DNA from: JBCCXZ01 sp965228005
Lineage (GTDB): Bacteria; Planctomycetota; Planctomycetia; Pirellulales; Lacipirellulaceae
DNA length: 64,000 nucleotides
Assembly: GCA_965228005.1 (NCBI GenBank)
Contig: CBDDGV010000001.1
Location: 558,001 to 622,000 of the forward strand
Reading direction: 5' to 3'
The notes beneath the pieces are model-generated. The model made no database searches. It worked only from the letters and a program-made list of their open reading frames with translations, and was not told the DNA's origin. This document shows positions 26,363-34,943 of this stretch, piece after piece. The number at the start of each line of letters is the position of its first letter. The first letter of the stretch is position 1. The position numbers and the translations under genes are program-made.

Positions 26363-28795
26363 TTGTTCCAACACGCCCTCACACTCGCCGCCGCCCCAAC
26401 CGACCTCGGAGAGGCCGTCTATGCCTGGTCGCGCCTCGACTCGGCGGACGACCCGCGTGCGCTCGTGGGCCTGATCGCCGTGGTCGCCGTGCTGCTGCTG
26501 GTGTGGATCGGTTCGTTCTACCTCCGCGACACGCGTTCGCTCGGCTGGCCCGCGCGCCTCGTGCTGTTCGGGCTCCGGCTCACCGCAATCGCTGGGCTGA
26601 TTGTCTACTTCCTCGGACCCGAACGGCGTTTCGACCGCACCACCACCGACGAGTCGGTCGTGGCCGTGCTGGTCGACGCCAGCCAGAGCATGTCGATCGA
26701 GGACGAACCCGGTGAGAACGGCGTGAACATCTCCCGGTCCGCGGCCGCGTCGCGCTGGGTCGAGCAACCCGCCCTGCTCAACGCCCTCACCGAGAAGAAC
26801 GCCGTCGACATCTACACGTTCGGAGCCGATGCGGCCCCGGTCGCGTCGCTCGCCCGGGGTGAAACGCTCGAAACAAGCCCAACCTGGTTCGCGGAGCTGC
26901 AACCCACCGCGGACGAGACCCGCCTCGGCGACGCGCTGGCCGAAGCCGCTCGCAAGCGGCCCGCAGCGCCCCTGGCCGGCGTCATTTTGCTCTCCGACGG
27001 ACGCACGACCAGCGGCGCCCCTGCGACCGACGCCGTCGCGGCACTCGCAGACCAGACCTCGGCACGCGGCAAGCCGCCGGTCTTCACCATCGGCCTGGGC
27101 TCGACCGACCCCCGCCGCAACGCCCGCGTCGCCGTCATCGAAGTGCCGAGCCGTGCCACGCCCGACGATCAGGTGCCCATCACCGTGTCGGTCGCCGCGG
27201 AAGGCCTCGCCGGCGAGACCGCTACGCTCGAACTGCGTCTCGAGTCCGCAGACGGACAATCCGGAGAAGGCGAACTCCTCGGCCGCGAGTCGATCGCCCT
27301 GCCCGCCGACGGAACGGCTATGCAGGTCCGCTTCGTCTACACTCCCAGCGAACCGGGCGCGTCACGGCTCACCGCGCGGCTCGTCGGCCACGCAAGCGAC
27401 CCGTTCCCGGCCGACGACTCCCGCGTCGCCTCGGTCGAAGTCATCGCCCGTAAGACGAACGTCCTGCTCATTGCGGGCGCCGCCAACCGCGATTACCGCT
27501 TCCTCCGCAACCAGCTCTACCGCGACGAACAGACCCGGCTCTCCGTGTGGTTGCAGCTGCTCAGCGGCCCCATCTCGCAGGAAGCCGACGTGCTGCTCAC
27601 CGCGTTCCCCGAGACCGCCGAGCAGCTTTACGACTACGACTGCATCGTCGCCTTCGACCCCGACTGGACGCGGTTGAACGCCGACCAGATCGCGTTGCTC
27701 GAACGCTGGGTCGCCGACGAAGCGGGCGGGCTGATCGTCTCCGCCGGACCCGTCCACACCGCCGCGTGGACCCAAAGCCGTGAACACGCCGTCGTTCGCT
27801 CGCTCTACCCCGTCGAGTACCAGAAGCGGCTCACGCTTCTCGACGACGGCGTCTATGGCTCGGCGAAGCCGTGGCCGATCGAGTTTACCGACTCCGGCCG
27901 CGAGGCGCCCTTCCTGCGCATCGCCGACACCGCCGAAGAAAGCGAACTGGCCTGGTCGCAATTCCCGGGCGTGTTTGGCTGCTACGCCGTCCGCGGCCCC
28001 AAGCCGGGCGCCCAGGTGCTCGCCCGCTACAGCAACCCCGACGCCGGCCTCAGCCGCGAGCTGCCCGCCTACATCGCCGAGCACTTCTACGGCGCCGGCC
28101 GCGTGGTGTACATCGGCAGCTCCGAGTGGTGGCGGCTCCGCGCGGTCGACCCCGCTTACTTTGACGTCCTGTACACCAAGCTCATCCGCCACGCCTCGCA
28201 GGGCCGGCTCCTCCGCGGTTCGTCGGTCGTCATGCTGCAGTCGGACCGGGAGGAATACACCGTCGGCGACGACGCCACGCTCCGCGCCCGATTGCTCACG
28301 CCCAGCCGGGAGCCCCTCGAACTGCCCGCCGTCGAGGCCGAGGTCGCCGGCCCCGATCGCACGAAACAGACATTCACGCTCTCCGCCGACCCCGACCGCC
28401 CGGGGCACTACTTCGGCCAACTCCCGCTCAACGCGGCCGGCCAGTACGAGGTGACCCAGTTCAGCCCCGGGTCCGCGGAAGAGGCTTCCACAGTGCGGTT
28501 CCGCGCCGAACTGCCCGACCTTGAGTTCCGCGAGACCCGCCGCGATGAAGCGACTCTGACCGCGCTGGCCGAACAATCGGGAGGCCGCTACTACCGCACT
28601 CCAGCTGAAGCCGCTACGGGAACCGATGACGCACCGCCGCTGACCGACCTGCTTGTCTCCCGCGCCGAGACCCGCGTCCTCCGCGGCAGGCCCGACCCCG
28701 AGTTCGCCCGCCAGTCGCGCGGCTGGCTGCTGGGCGCCATCTGCGGCGCACTGATCTGCGAGTGGCTGCTACGGCGGCTGCTCAAGCTGTCGTGA
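26363..28795 (+). CDS. vWA-like, glutamine-amidotransferase-like membrane protein
   Basis: An 810-residue protein with likely TTG start at 26363; no ATG precedes the first membrane helix. Helices at about 33-52 (ALVGLIAVVAVLLLVWIGSF) and 62-85 are followed by a vWA-like segment (VAVLVDASQSMSIEDEPG). A Rossmann-like region around 360-560 is of the type annotated as class I glutamine amidotransferase-like, without the catalytic Cys I would expect. A final helix is near the C-terminus (LLGAICGALICEWLLRRLL). It appears to be the second large membrane partner of the MoxR system. Confidence 0.75.
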   Translation: MFQHALTLAAAPTDLGEAVYAWSRLDSADDPRALVGLIAVVAVLLLVWIGSFYLRDTRSLGWPARLVLFGLRLTAIAGLIVYFLGPERRFDRTTTDESVVAVLVDASQSMSIEDEPGENGVNISRSAAASRWVEQPALLNALTEKNAVDIYTFGADAAPVASLARGETLETSPTWFAELQPTADETRLGDALAEAARKRPAAPLAGVILLSDGRTTSGAPATDAVAALADQTSARGKPPVFTIGLGSTDPRRNARVAVIEVPSRATPDDQVPITVSVAAEGLAGETATLELRLESADGQSGEGELLGRESIALPADGTAMQVRFVYTPSEPGASRLTARLVGHASDPFPADDSRVASVEVIARKTNVLLIAGAANRDYRFLRNQLYRDEQTRLSVWLQLLSGPISQEADVLLTAFPETAEQLYDYDCIVAFDPDWTRLNADQIALLERWVADEAGGLIVSAGPVHTAAWTQSREHAVVRSLYPVEYQKRLTLLDDGVYGSAKPWPIEFTDSGREAPFLRIADTAEESELAWSQFPGVFGCYAVRGPKPGAQVLARYSNPDAGLSRELPAYIAEHFYGAGRVVYIGSSEWWRLRAVDPAYFDVLYTKLIRHASQGRLLRGSSVVMLQSDREEYTVGDDATLRARLLTPSREPLELPAVEAEVAGPDRTKQTFTLSADPDRPGHYFGQLPLNAAGQYEVTQFSPGSAEEASTVRFRAELPDLEFRETRRDEATLTALAEQSGGRYYRTPAEAATGTDDAPPLTDLLVSRAETRVLRGRPDPEFARQSRGWLLGAICGALICEWLLRRLLKLS

Positions 28796-28809
28796 CGCCA
28801 ACCCTATCC

Positions 28810-31017
28810 ATGCCTTCACGAATCCCAGACACCGCCCGCCCGATCACCCGCAAGCTCAATGCATTGCGGCGGGCGTTGCGCGCCTATGCGATGGCCGACG
28901 GCCTGCTCGCGATTACGGCGCTGTTGGCGGCCGCGTTCTGGGCGGGCCTGGCGGTCGACTGGCTCTTCGAGCTGCCCGTCGCCGCACGGGTGTTGCTCTG
29001 GACGCTCGTCGCCGCGGCGTCCGCCATGCTGCTCAGCACACAAGTGTTCGCCCGCGGGTTCGCGTCGATCTCCACCCAGTCGCTCGCGCTGGTCGTCGAA
29101 CGCGCCCGCCCCGCGCTCGGCGGGGCGCTCGCCACCGCCGTCGACACCCGCACCGCCGGCTCGGCCGCTGGCCGCAGCAACCCGGCCCTCGTAGAGATGA
29201 CCCGCCAGATCGCCCGCGAGCGGCTCCTCTCCCTGCGTGCTTCGGAAGTCGTCTCTTTGCGGCCGCTGGCCTGGAAGCTGGTCGTCTCGGTCGGCCTGGG
29301 AGGGCTGATCCTTGCCTTTGCCACGGCACGCCCCGAGGCCTTCGCCCTGTGGGTCGACCGGCTCGCGCTCGGCAACGACCCCTGGCCGCGGAGGGTGTCG
29401 CTCGAGGCCGAAGGGTTCGAGACGCTCGATGGCCGCTTGGTCGCCCGCGTTGCACGCGACGATCAATTCGTCCTGCGGGTCTGGGCCGACCTCACCGGCG
29501 GGCACAAGGCCCCGCGACGCGTTGAGGTCCGCTACCGGTACGCCGACGGCCGCACCGGTCGCGTCGGCATGACCCAGATCGGCGACGCCGTGGCCGCCGG
29601 CGACGCACGCCAGCCCTACACTTACACGTTCGAGAGCGTCTCGTCCGACATCGAGCTCGACATCCGCGGCGGCGACGACGCCCTCCGCGGGCTCACGCTC
29701 CGCGTGGTCGAGCGTCCCCGCGTGCTCCGCACATCACTCGACGCCGAGTTCCCCGCCTACCTGGGCATGCCTCCTCGGTCGATCCTCTTCAGCGGCCAGG
29801 CCGAGCTGCCCGAAGCGACCCGGGCCACGCTCCAGATCCAGTCGAGCAAACCGCTCGCCCGCGCCGATGTGGACGGCTTGGCAGCAGACGAATCTTCGTC
29901 AGTCGACCCCGCCAAGCCCTCGACGGTCTCCGTGGACCTCGGCTCGCTCACCGAGAGCCGCAAACTTCTCGTGACCCTGCACGACACCGACGGCGTGTCC
30001 AATGAAACCGCTTATCAGATCGCGCTCAACGCCGTGGCAGACCAGTTGCCCGAGGTCGTCTTCACCCCCAGCGGTATCGGCGCGGCCGTCACGCCCGGCG
30101 CACGCATCCCGCTGGAGGGTTCGATCAGCGACGACCACGGCATCGCGTCCGCGTGGCTGCAGCTGGAGGTTGTGCCCAAAGCTGAGGGGCAGGGTTCCTC
30201 CGCCCGGCGGGCGATCGACGCCGGCGACGGCCGCCGAACCGCCTACAAAGGTTCCGTGGTGTACGACCTTGCCGCCGGCGAGGACAACTCCGCACAACGC
30301 TTCCAGCCCGCCGTCGGCGACAAGTTGCGGATCGCCGTCCACGCCCGCGACGCCTACGACCTCACAGACGACCCGCGCGTGTCGCAATCCGCCGAAGTCG
30401 TGCTCGACGTGGTCACCCCCTCAAAGCTGCGGTCGCTCTTGGAGAAGCGGGAACTCGACCTCCGCCTCCGCTTTGAAGCGCTGCTTGAACGAGCCGTCGG
30501 CACGCGCGAACTGCTCAAGAAGGTCTCCACGGACCCCAAAGCGGCCTCCGCGGACCCCTCGGCAGAGGTGGACCGCCTCCGCCTGGCCGGCGCTAGCCGC
30601 AACGCCACCCAGCTCGCCTACGAGGTCGCATCGGTCGCCGACGGCTTCCAGGGCATCGTCGACGAACTGACCAACAACCGCGTCGACACGCAGGAAATCC
30701 TCCAACGCCTCAACGGCGGCATCATCGACCCCCTGCGGGAGATCGCAGACCGTCTGCTCCCCCGGCTGGAGCAGTCGCTCGAAGCCTGTCTGGAAGACTA
30801 CCCCGCCGACGATACCCCCCGGCGGATCGCCCGGTCTCGGCGGGACGCCGACGCGGCGGTCGACGCGATGCAGGGCGTCTTGGATCGCATGCTCGAGTTG
30901 GAGGACTACAATGAACTGGTCGACCTGCTGCGTTCCCTGCTAGAAGAACAGCAGGCGCTCAACAAGGCGACCGAAGCCCAACGCAAGGAGCAGCTCCGCC
31001 GGCTGCTGGAAGACTGA
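28810..31017 (+). CDS. Large membrane-anchored coiled-coil protein of the MoxR operon
   Basis: A 735-residue protein. Two N-terminal membrane helices are read at about 30-50 (ADGLLAITALLAAAFWAGLA) and 60-80, and a third at about 150-172 (KLVVSVGLGGLILAFATA). A beta-rich periplasmic region and a helical, probably coiled-coil C-terminus (about 540-735, rich in LE and RR heptads) follow. The ATG at 28810 is preferred to an upstream GTG that lies inside the preceding gene. The architecture recalls DUF4175-type proteins found beside MoxR genes, though I cannot confirm the family. Confidence 0.72.
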   Translation: MPSRIPDTARPITRKLNALRRALRAYAMADGLLAITALLAAAFWAGLAVDWLFELPVAARVLLWTLVAAASAMLLSTQVFARGFASISTQSLALVVERARPALGGALATAVDTRTAGSAAGRSNPALVEMTRQIARERLLSLRASEVVSLRPLAWKLVVSVGLGGLILAFATARPEAFALWVDRLALGNDPWPRRVSLEAEGFETLDGRLVARVARDDQFVLRVWADLTGGHKAPRRVEVRYRYADGRTGRVGMTQIGDAVAAGDARQPYTYTFESVSSDIELDIRGGDDALRGLTLRVVERPRVLRTSLDAEFPAYLGMPPRSILFSGQAELPEATRATLQIQSSKPLARADVDGLAADESSSVDPAKPSTVSVDLGSLTESRKLLVTLHDTDGVSNETAYQIALNAVADQLPEVVFTPSGIGAAVTPGARIPLEGSISDDHGIASAWLQLEVVPKAEGQGSSARRAIDAGDGRRTAYKGSVVYDLAAGEDNSAQRFQPAVGDKLRIAVHARDAYDLTDDPRVSQSAEVVLDVVTPSKLRSLLEKRELDLRLRFEALLERAVGTRELLKKVSTDPKAASADPSAEVDRLRLAGASRNATQLAYEVASVADGFQGIVDELTNNRVDTQEILQRLNGGIIDPLREIADRLLPRLEQSLEACLEDYPADDTPRRIARSRRDADAAVDAMQGVLDRMLELEDYNELVDLLRSLLEEQQALNKATEAQRKEQLRRLLED

Positions 31018-31067
31018 TCGCCGCCCCCCAGACACCGCTGCCGCCCGCCCCGCGTCACCCCGCGCCG

Positions 31068-32633
31068 GTGCTCCTCTTGCTGCTGCTGGCGGCTTGGTGC
31101 GCGCCCGCGTTCGCACAATCGGCCGACGGCCCCGAAGCCGGCCCCGACCTCGCCGGCAAGCAGGCCCGTCTCGCCGAGCAGTACGAGCGACTCGAAGTGC
31201 TCGCCGGGCGCCTCTCGGAAGTCTCGCGGAGCACTCAGCCGCGCCGCGCCCGACTGCTCCGCGACCTCATCGCCGCCGGCCGCGAGGAAGACCTCCCCGG
31301 CCTGTACGACAAGGTGCTCGCGTCGCTCGAACGCGGCAAGCTCGGCCCGGCGTCCTCCCGGCAGGCGAAGCTGACCGCCGAGCTCGAGAAGCTGCTCAAC
31401 ATGCTGCTCGAAGAAGACCGCGGCCGGCAGATCGACTCCGAACGCAAACGCATCGCCAAGTACCTCGCGGAGTTGAACCGCATCATCCGGATGCAGCGGG
31501 GCATTTTCGGCGCCACCGAGGGCGGGGCCGAGTGCGAGGAGCTCTCCAAAGAACAAAGCGACGCCGCCGCAGAGGCCGGCAAGCTCGGCCAAGATATCGA
31601 CAAGGACGACGCGGAGCGCGGCGCCAAGTCGTCCGAAGGAGCCTCCGGCAAAGAAGGCAAGCCCGAGAACGGCGAGCAGAGTAACAGCCAGCCCAGCCAA
31701 GGCCAACCCAGTGAAGGCCAGCCCGGGCAAGGCGCTCCCAGCGACAGCCCGCCGCAGCAGTCGCCCGGCGGTTCGCCCCCCGGCAGCCAAGAGCAGTCCG
31801 AGGCCGAACAGCCGCCCACACAGAAAGCCAACCAGCAGCTGCAAGCCGCAAGGCGCCGCATGCAGCAGGCCGCCGAGGAACTCGAAGAGGGCCAACGCAC
31901 CGGCGCCCTCGACCAGCAACGCGAGGCCCTCAAGAAACTCGCCGAGGCGAAGAAGGAACTCGAACGCATCCTCCGCCAGCTCCGCGAAGAAGAAATGGAG
32001 CGGATGCTCCTGATGCTCGAAGCCCGCTTCCGCAAGATGCTGGAAGACCAGATCGCCGTCTACAAGCGCACTCAAGTACTCGAAGAGGGCTTGGAAACCG
32101 TGCCCACGCACGAGATGGAGATCTCCGCCAGCCGCCTCGCCCGCAAGCAGGCGGGCATCGCCCGCGACGCCGAGCGGGCCCTGCTGCTGCTGAGGGAAGA
32201 CGGCACCTCGGTCGCCTTCCCCGAGGCGATCGAGCTGGCCAAGGAAGACATGGAAGAAGTCGCCGGACGCCTGCAGCGCGTGCTCGTTGGCCCCATCACG
32301 CAGGGCATCGAGGAAGACATCATCGAGTCGCTCGAGGAAGCGGTCGCGGCGCTCCGGCAGGCACTCAAAGAACTGGACGAGAAGAAGGGCCAACCGCAAC
32401 AAGGCGGCGGGGGCGGCGACCAAGAGCAGGAGCTCGTCAACCAACTCGCCGAGCTCCGCATGATCCGCGGCCTGCAGATGCGCGTGAACCGGCGCACTGA
32501 GCGCTACGCCCGGCTCATCGAGGGCGAAGCCACCGACAAGGCGGAGCTGCTCGACGCCCTGCAGCGGCTCGCGGTGCGGCAGGAACGCATCTTCGAAGCC
32601 ACCCGCGACCTCCACACCGGCGCCAACCGTTAG
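31068..32633 (+). CDS. Exported low-complexity coiled-coil protein
   Basis: A 521-residue protein with a signal peptide (VLLLLLLAAWCAPAFAQS) followed by long charged helices. A Gln/Ser/Pro/Gly-rich linker at about 205-265 (repeats of QPSxGQPS type) separates the helical regions, with a further gly-rich stretch near 440. Start choice is open. GTG 31068 begins at the hydrophobic core with no basic n-region, while CTG 31014 overlaps the upstream stop (CTGA) and would add 18 residues. No catalytic motif is visible. It likely works as a periplasmic partner of the membrane proteins upstream. Confidence 0.68.
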   Translation: MLLLLLLAAWCAPAFAQSADGPEAGPDLAGKQARLAEQYERLEVLAGRLSEVSRSTQPRRARLLRDLIAAGREEDLPGLYDKVLASLERGKLGPASSRQAKLTAELEKLLNMLLEEDRGRQIDSERKRIAKYLAELNRIIRMQRGIFGATEGGAECEELSKEQSDAAAEAGKLGQDIDKDDAERGAKSSEGASGKEGKPENGEQSNSQPSQGQPSEGQPGQGAPSDSPPQQSPGGSPPGSQEQSEAEQPPTQKANQQLQAARRRMQQAAEELEEGQRTGALDQQREALKKLAEAKKELERILRQLREEEMERMLLMLEARFRKMLEDQIAVYKRTQVLEEGLETVPTHEMEISASRLARKQAGIARDAERALLLLREDGTSVAFPEAIELAKEDMEEVAGRLQRVLVGPITQGIEEDIIESLEEAVAALRQALKELDEKKGQPQQGGGGGDQEQELVNQLAELRMIRGLQMRVNRRTERYARLIEGEATDKAELLDALQRLAVRQERIFEATRDLHTGANR

Positions 32634-32653
32634 CGGCAGAAAGGACGCCCAAC

Positions 32654-33733
32654 ATGCGAAACACTGTGCAGCCCTGCATGGCGACCACCGCGATTGCCGC
32701 CGTCTTGCTCTGCCTGGCGCCGCAATCGGGTGTCGCCAACGAACCTTCCAACCAGCGGCTCCAACGCACCCAGGCCGACGCCCTCGCTTGGATCGACCAA
32801 GCCGCCCCCGACCCCGCTCAGCGGCAAGAGGCGGTCGCCGATTGGCAAGAACTAGCAGACACCGCGGGGCCGGAGGAGCTGCTGCAGGCGTTCGCCCGCT
32901 CTGCGGCGCAGCTCTACCCGAACGTGGCCGCGCAGGTAATGCGTTACGCCGACCCCGCCGCAGTGCCCGAGCCGCAGGACGCAGAGCCGATGAGCTGGGA
33001 GCTGTACCCGCCGTTCGCGGCTGCCAACCTGGCGTTGCTCCGGGGGAAGTGGCAGGCACGCGCCGGCCTGTACGAAGCCGCGGCCGCTTCGCTCGAAGGG
33101 CTCTCCGCTGACGAGGTCATCGACCCGGTCGGATTGCTCTTCTACCGCGCGGTTGCCCTCCACCAGTTGGTCCGCCCCGATGAGAGCCGCGCCGCGCTCG
33201 TCGAATTGTTCGACCGCCCCGAGTCGATGCCCAGCCGCTACCGCGAAGTCGCCGAGCTGATGGCCAAAGACCTCCGCGGCGTCGAGGACGAGTCGCTCGA
33301 CCACGTCGCCCGCCGGATGCGCGACATCCGCCGCCGCCTCGACCTCGGCCACGCGGGGGAACGCGTGCAGACCGTGGAGCGCGGCGTCGTCGAGTCGCTC
33401 GACCGCATCATCAAAAAGAAAGAAGACGAGCAGAACGGCGGCGGCGGCTCGTCCGGCTCCTCCGGAGGCGTCATCCGCCCCGGCCAGCCGATGCAGGACA
33501 GCCGCCCTGCCGAGCTGAAGGCACCGGGCCGGGTGGACCAGAAGTACATCGGCAACACCGCCGGCTGGGGCGACCTGCCCCCCAAGGAGCGTGAACAGGC
33601 CATGCAGCAGATCGGCCGCGATTTCCCGGCCCACTACCAGGCACTCATCGAAGAGTACTTCCGCGACCTGGCCGCCGACCCAGATGCGGCCCAGACCGAC
33701 GACGCACCGCGATCCACAGACGACCAGCCTTAA
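32654..33733 (+). CDS. Secreted hypothetical protein of the MoxR operon
   Basis: A 359-residue protein with a signal peptide (VQPCMATTAIAAVLLCLAPQSGVA). The middle looks like TPR-type helices (about 90-220, LALLRGKWQARAGLYEAAAA). A gly/ser-rich linker near 255 (GGGGSSGSSGG) and a short acidic C-terminal domain follow. It starts 20 bases after the coiled-coil gene and ends 16 bases before the NPCBM gene. No family is recognised. Confidence 0.68.
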   Translation: MRNTVQPCMATTAIAAVLLCLAPQSGVANEPSNQRLQRTQADALAWIDQAAPDPAQRQEAVADWQELADTAGPEELLQAFARSAAQLYPNVAAQVMRYADPAAVPEPQDAEPMSWELYPPFAAANLALLRGKWQARAGLYEAAAASLEGLSADEVIDPVGLLFYRAVALHQLVRPDESRAALVELFDRPESMPSRYREVAELMAKDLRGVEDESLDHVARRMRDIRRRLDLGHAGERVQTVERGVVESLDRIIKKKEDEQNGGGGSSGSSGGVIRPGQPMQDSRPAELKAPGRVDQKYIGNTAGWGDLPPKEREQAMQQIGRDFPAHYQALIEEYFRDLAADPDAAQTDDAPRSTDDQP

Positions 33734-33749
33734 CCCTCAGCGAGACGCC

Positions 33750-34943
33750 GTGTTCCTGTTTCTGCTTGCTCTCGGCACACTCTCGGCCCTGCCGACCCCG
33801 CTGCCGGCGACGGTCCGCCTCGCCAACGACTCGTCGTTTCAGACGACCCTCGGGGCGATCGACGCCGCGGGCGTCACCGCGGACGGGAACAGGATCGCCG
33901 CGGACAAGCTCGTCGCCGTCGAACTGAACCCCGCCTCATCGACCAAACCCAAGCAGTTCGTCGAGCTGACCGACGGCTCGCGGATCGCACTCTCCGAAGT
34001 GACGATGGAAAGCCGGCGGCTGTTGCTCAACGGTCCCGCCCTCGTTGAACCGCTAAGCCTGCCGGCGCATTCGGTCACGCTGCTCGTGCTCGCCGACGGC
34101 GACCAGGTCCTTCGGTCGTTCCAAGAAGACTGGGGCAGCGAGCCGCCCGCCGACCTGTTGTTCCTGCGGACGAAAGACGGCGGGATCGACGCCATCGACG
34201 GCGTCGCCGACGACATCGATCCCGAAACGATCGCCTTCCGCTGGGAAGAGCAGCCGGTGCGCGTCAAACGCGCCAAAGCGGCGGGCCTCGCCTTCTACGG
34301 CGGCCGGGGCGTATCCGAAGACCCCGCTTGCTCCGTCTCCACCGCAGACGGTTCCGTCTTGATGGCGGCCGCACTCAGCTGGCAGCAAGAAGCCGTCGAG
34401 GTCCGCCTTGCCGCGGGGCCCACCCTTCGGCTGCGTCCTGAATCGATCGGGTCGGTCGTGTACGCGCTCAACCGCGACACCTACCTGAGCGACCTCACGC
34501 CGCTCCGCAGCAAGTGGACGCCACTGGTGGGCCTGCCGGCCGAAGCCGAGATCGCTCTCGCCGCCGGACAGCCCCGCAGGGATGTCGATTACCAAGGCCG
34601 GCCGATCGCCACGGTCGATGAAGACGGCCAGCCCGTCGAGCACGCCAAGGGCCTCGCTCTCCGCAGCCGCACCGAGCTCGTCTACCGCGTCCCGGCCGAT
34701 GCCGCCCGCTTCCGCGCCGTGCTGGGGCTCGACCCCGCAACCCGCCACGTCGGCAGCGTCACGGTGAGCGTCTCCGCCGACGACACACTGCTCTGGTCCG
34801 GTGCCGTCGACGGCGAGACCCCGCCCGTGGCGCTCAACGAACCTCTCGGCGGCTCGCGCACGCTGACGATTGAAGTCGACTACGGAGAGAACCTCGACTT
34901 CGGCGACCGCCTGCACCTCGGTAACGCGAGGTTCACCGAATGA
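33750..34943 (+). CDS. Secreted NPCBM/NEW2-domain protein
   Basis: A 397-residue protein from GTG 33750, where a short signal sequence begins (VFLFLLALGTLSALPTPLPA); upstream frame is only the shadow of the previous gene. The C-terminal 140 residues match the NPCBM carbohydrate-binding-like beta sandwich: ALRSRTELVYRVPADAARFRAVLGLD, then GSVTVSVSADDTLLWSG and RTLTIEVDYGENLDFGDRLHL. The N-terminal half contains repeated GxxxxGxVxxLxVDG-like strands. It overlaps the following protease gene by four bases (ATGA). Confidence 0.8.
   Translation: MFLFLLALGTLSALPTPLPATVRLANDSSFQTTLGAIDAAGVTADGNRIAADKLVAVELNPASSTKPKQFVELTDGSRIALSEVTMESRRLLLNGPALVEPLSLPAHSVTLLVLADGDQVLRSFQEDWGSEPPADLLFLRTKDGGIDAIDGVADDIDPETIAFRWEEQPVRVKRAKAAGLAFYGGRGVSEDPACSVSTADGSVLMAAALSWQQEAVEVRLAAGPTLRLRPESIGSVVYALNRDTYLSDLTPLRSKWTPLVGLPAEAEIALAAGQPRRDVDYQGRPIATVDEDGQPVEHAKGLALRSRTELVYRVPADAARFRAVLGLDPATRHVGSVTVSVSADDTLLWSGAVDGETPPVALNEPLGGSRTLTIEVDYGENLDFGDRLHLGNARFTE

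Noticed and set aside
25091..27259. A 722-codon open frame on the minus strand across the two vWA genes
   Set aside because: It is antisense to two well-supported genes, is low-complexity Gly/Ala/Val/Arg-rich, has no family motif, and is explained by high third-position GC of the sense genes.
30906..33059. A 717-codon minus-strand open frame
   Set aside because: Antisense to exported coiled-coil genes, with biased composition and no domain. It is a shadow of GC-rich codon use, as are similar long frames at 20137-21879 and 35120-36865.
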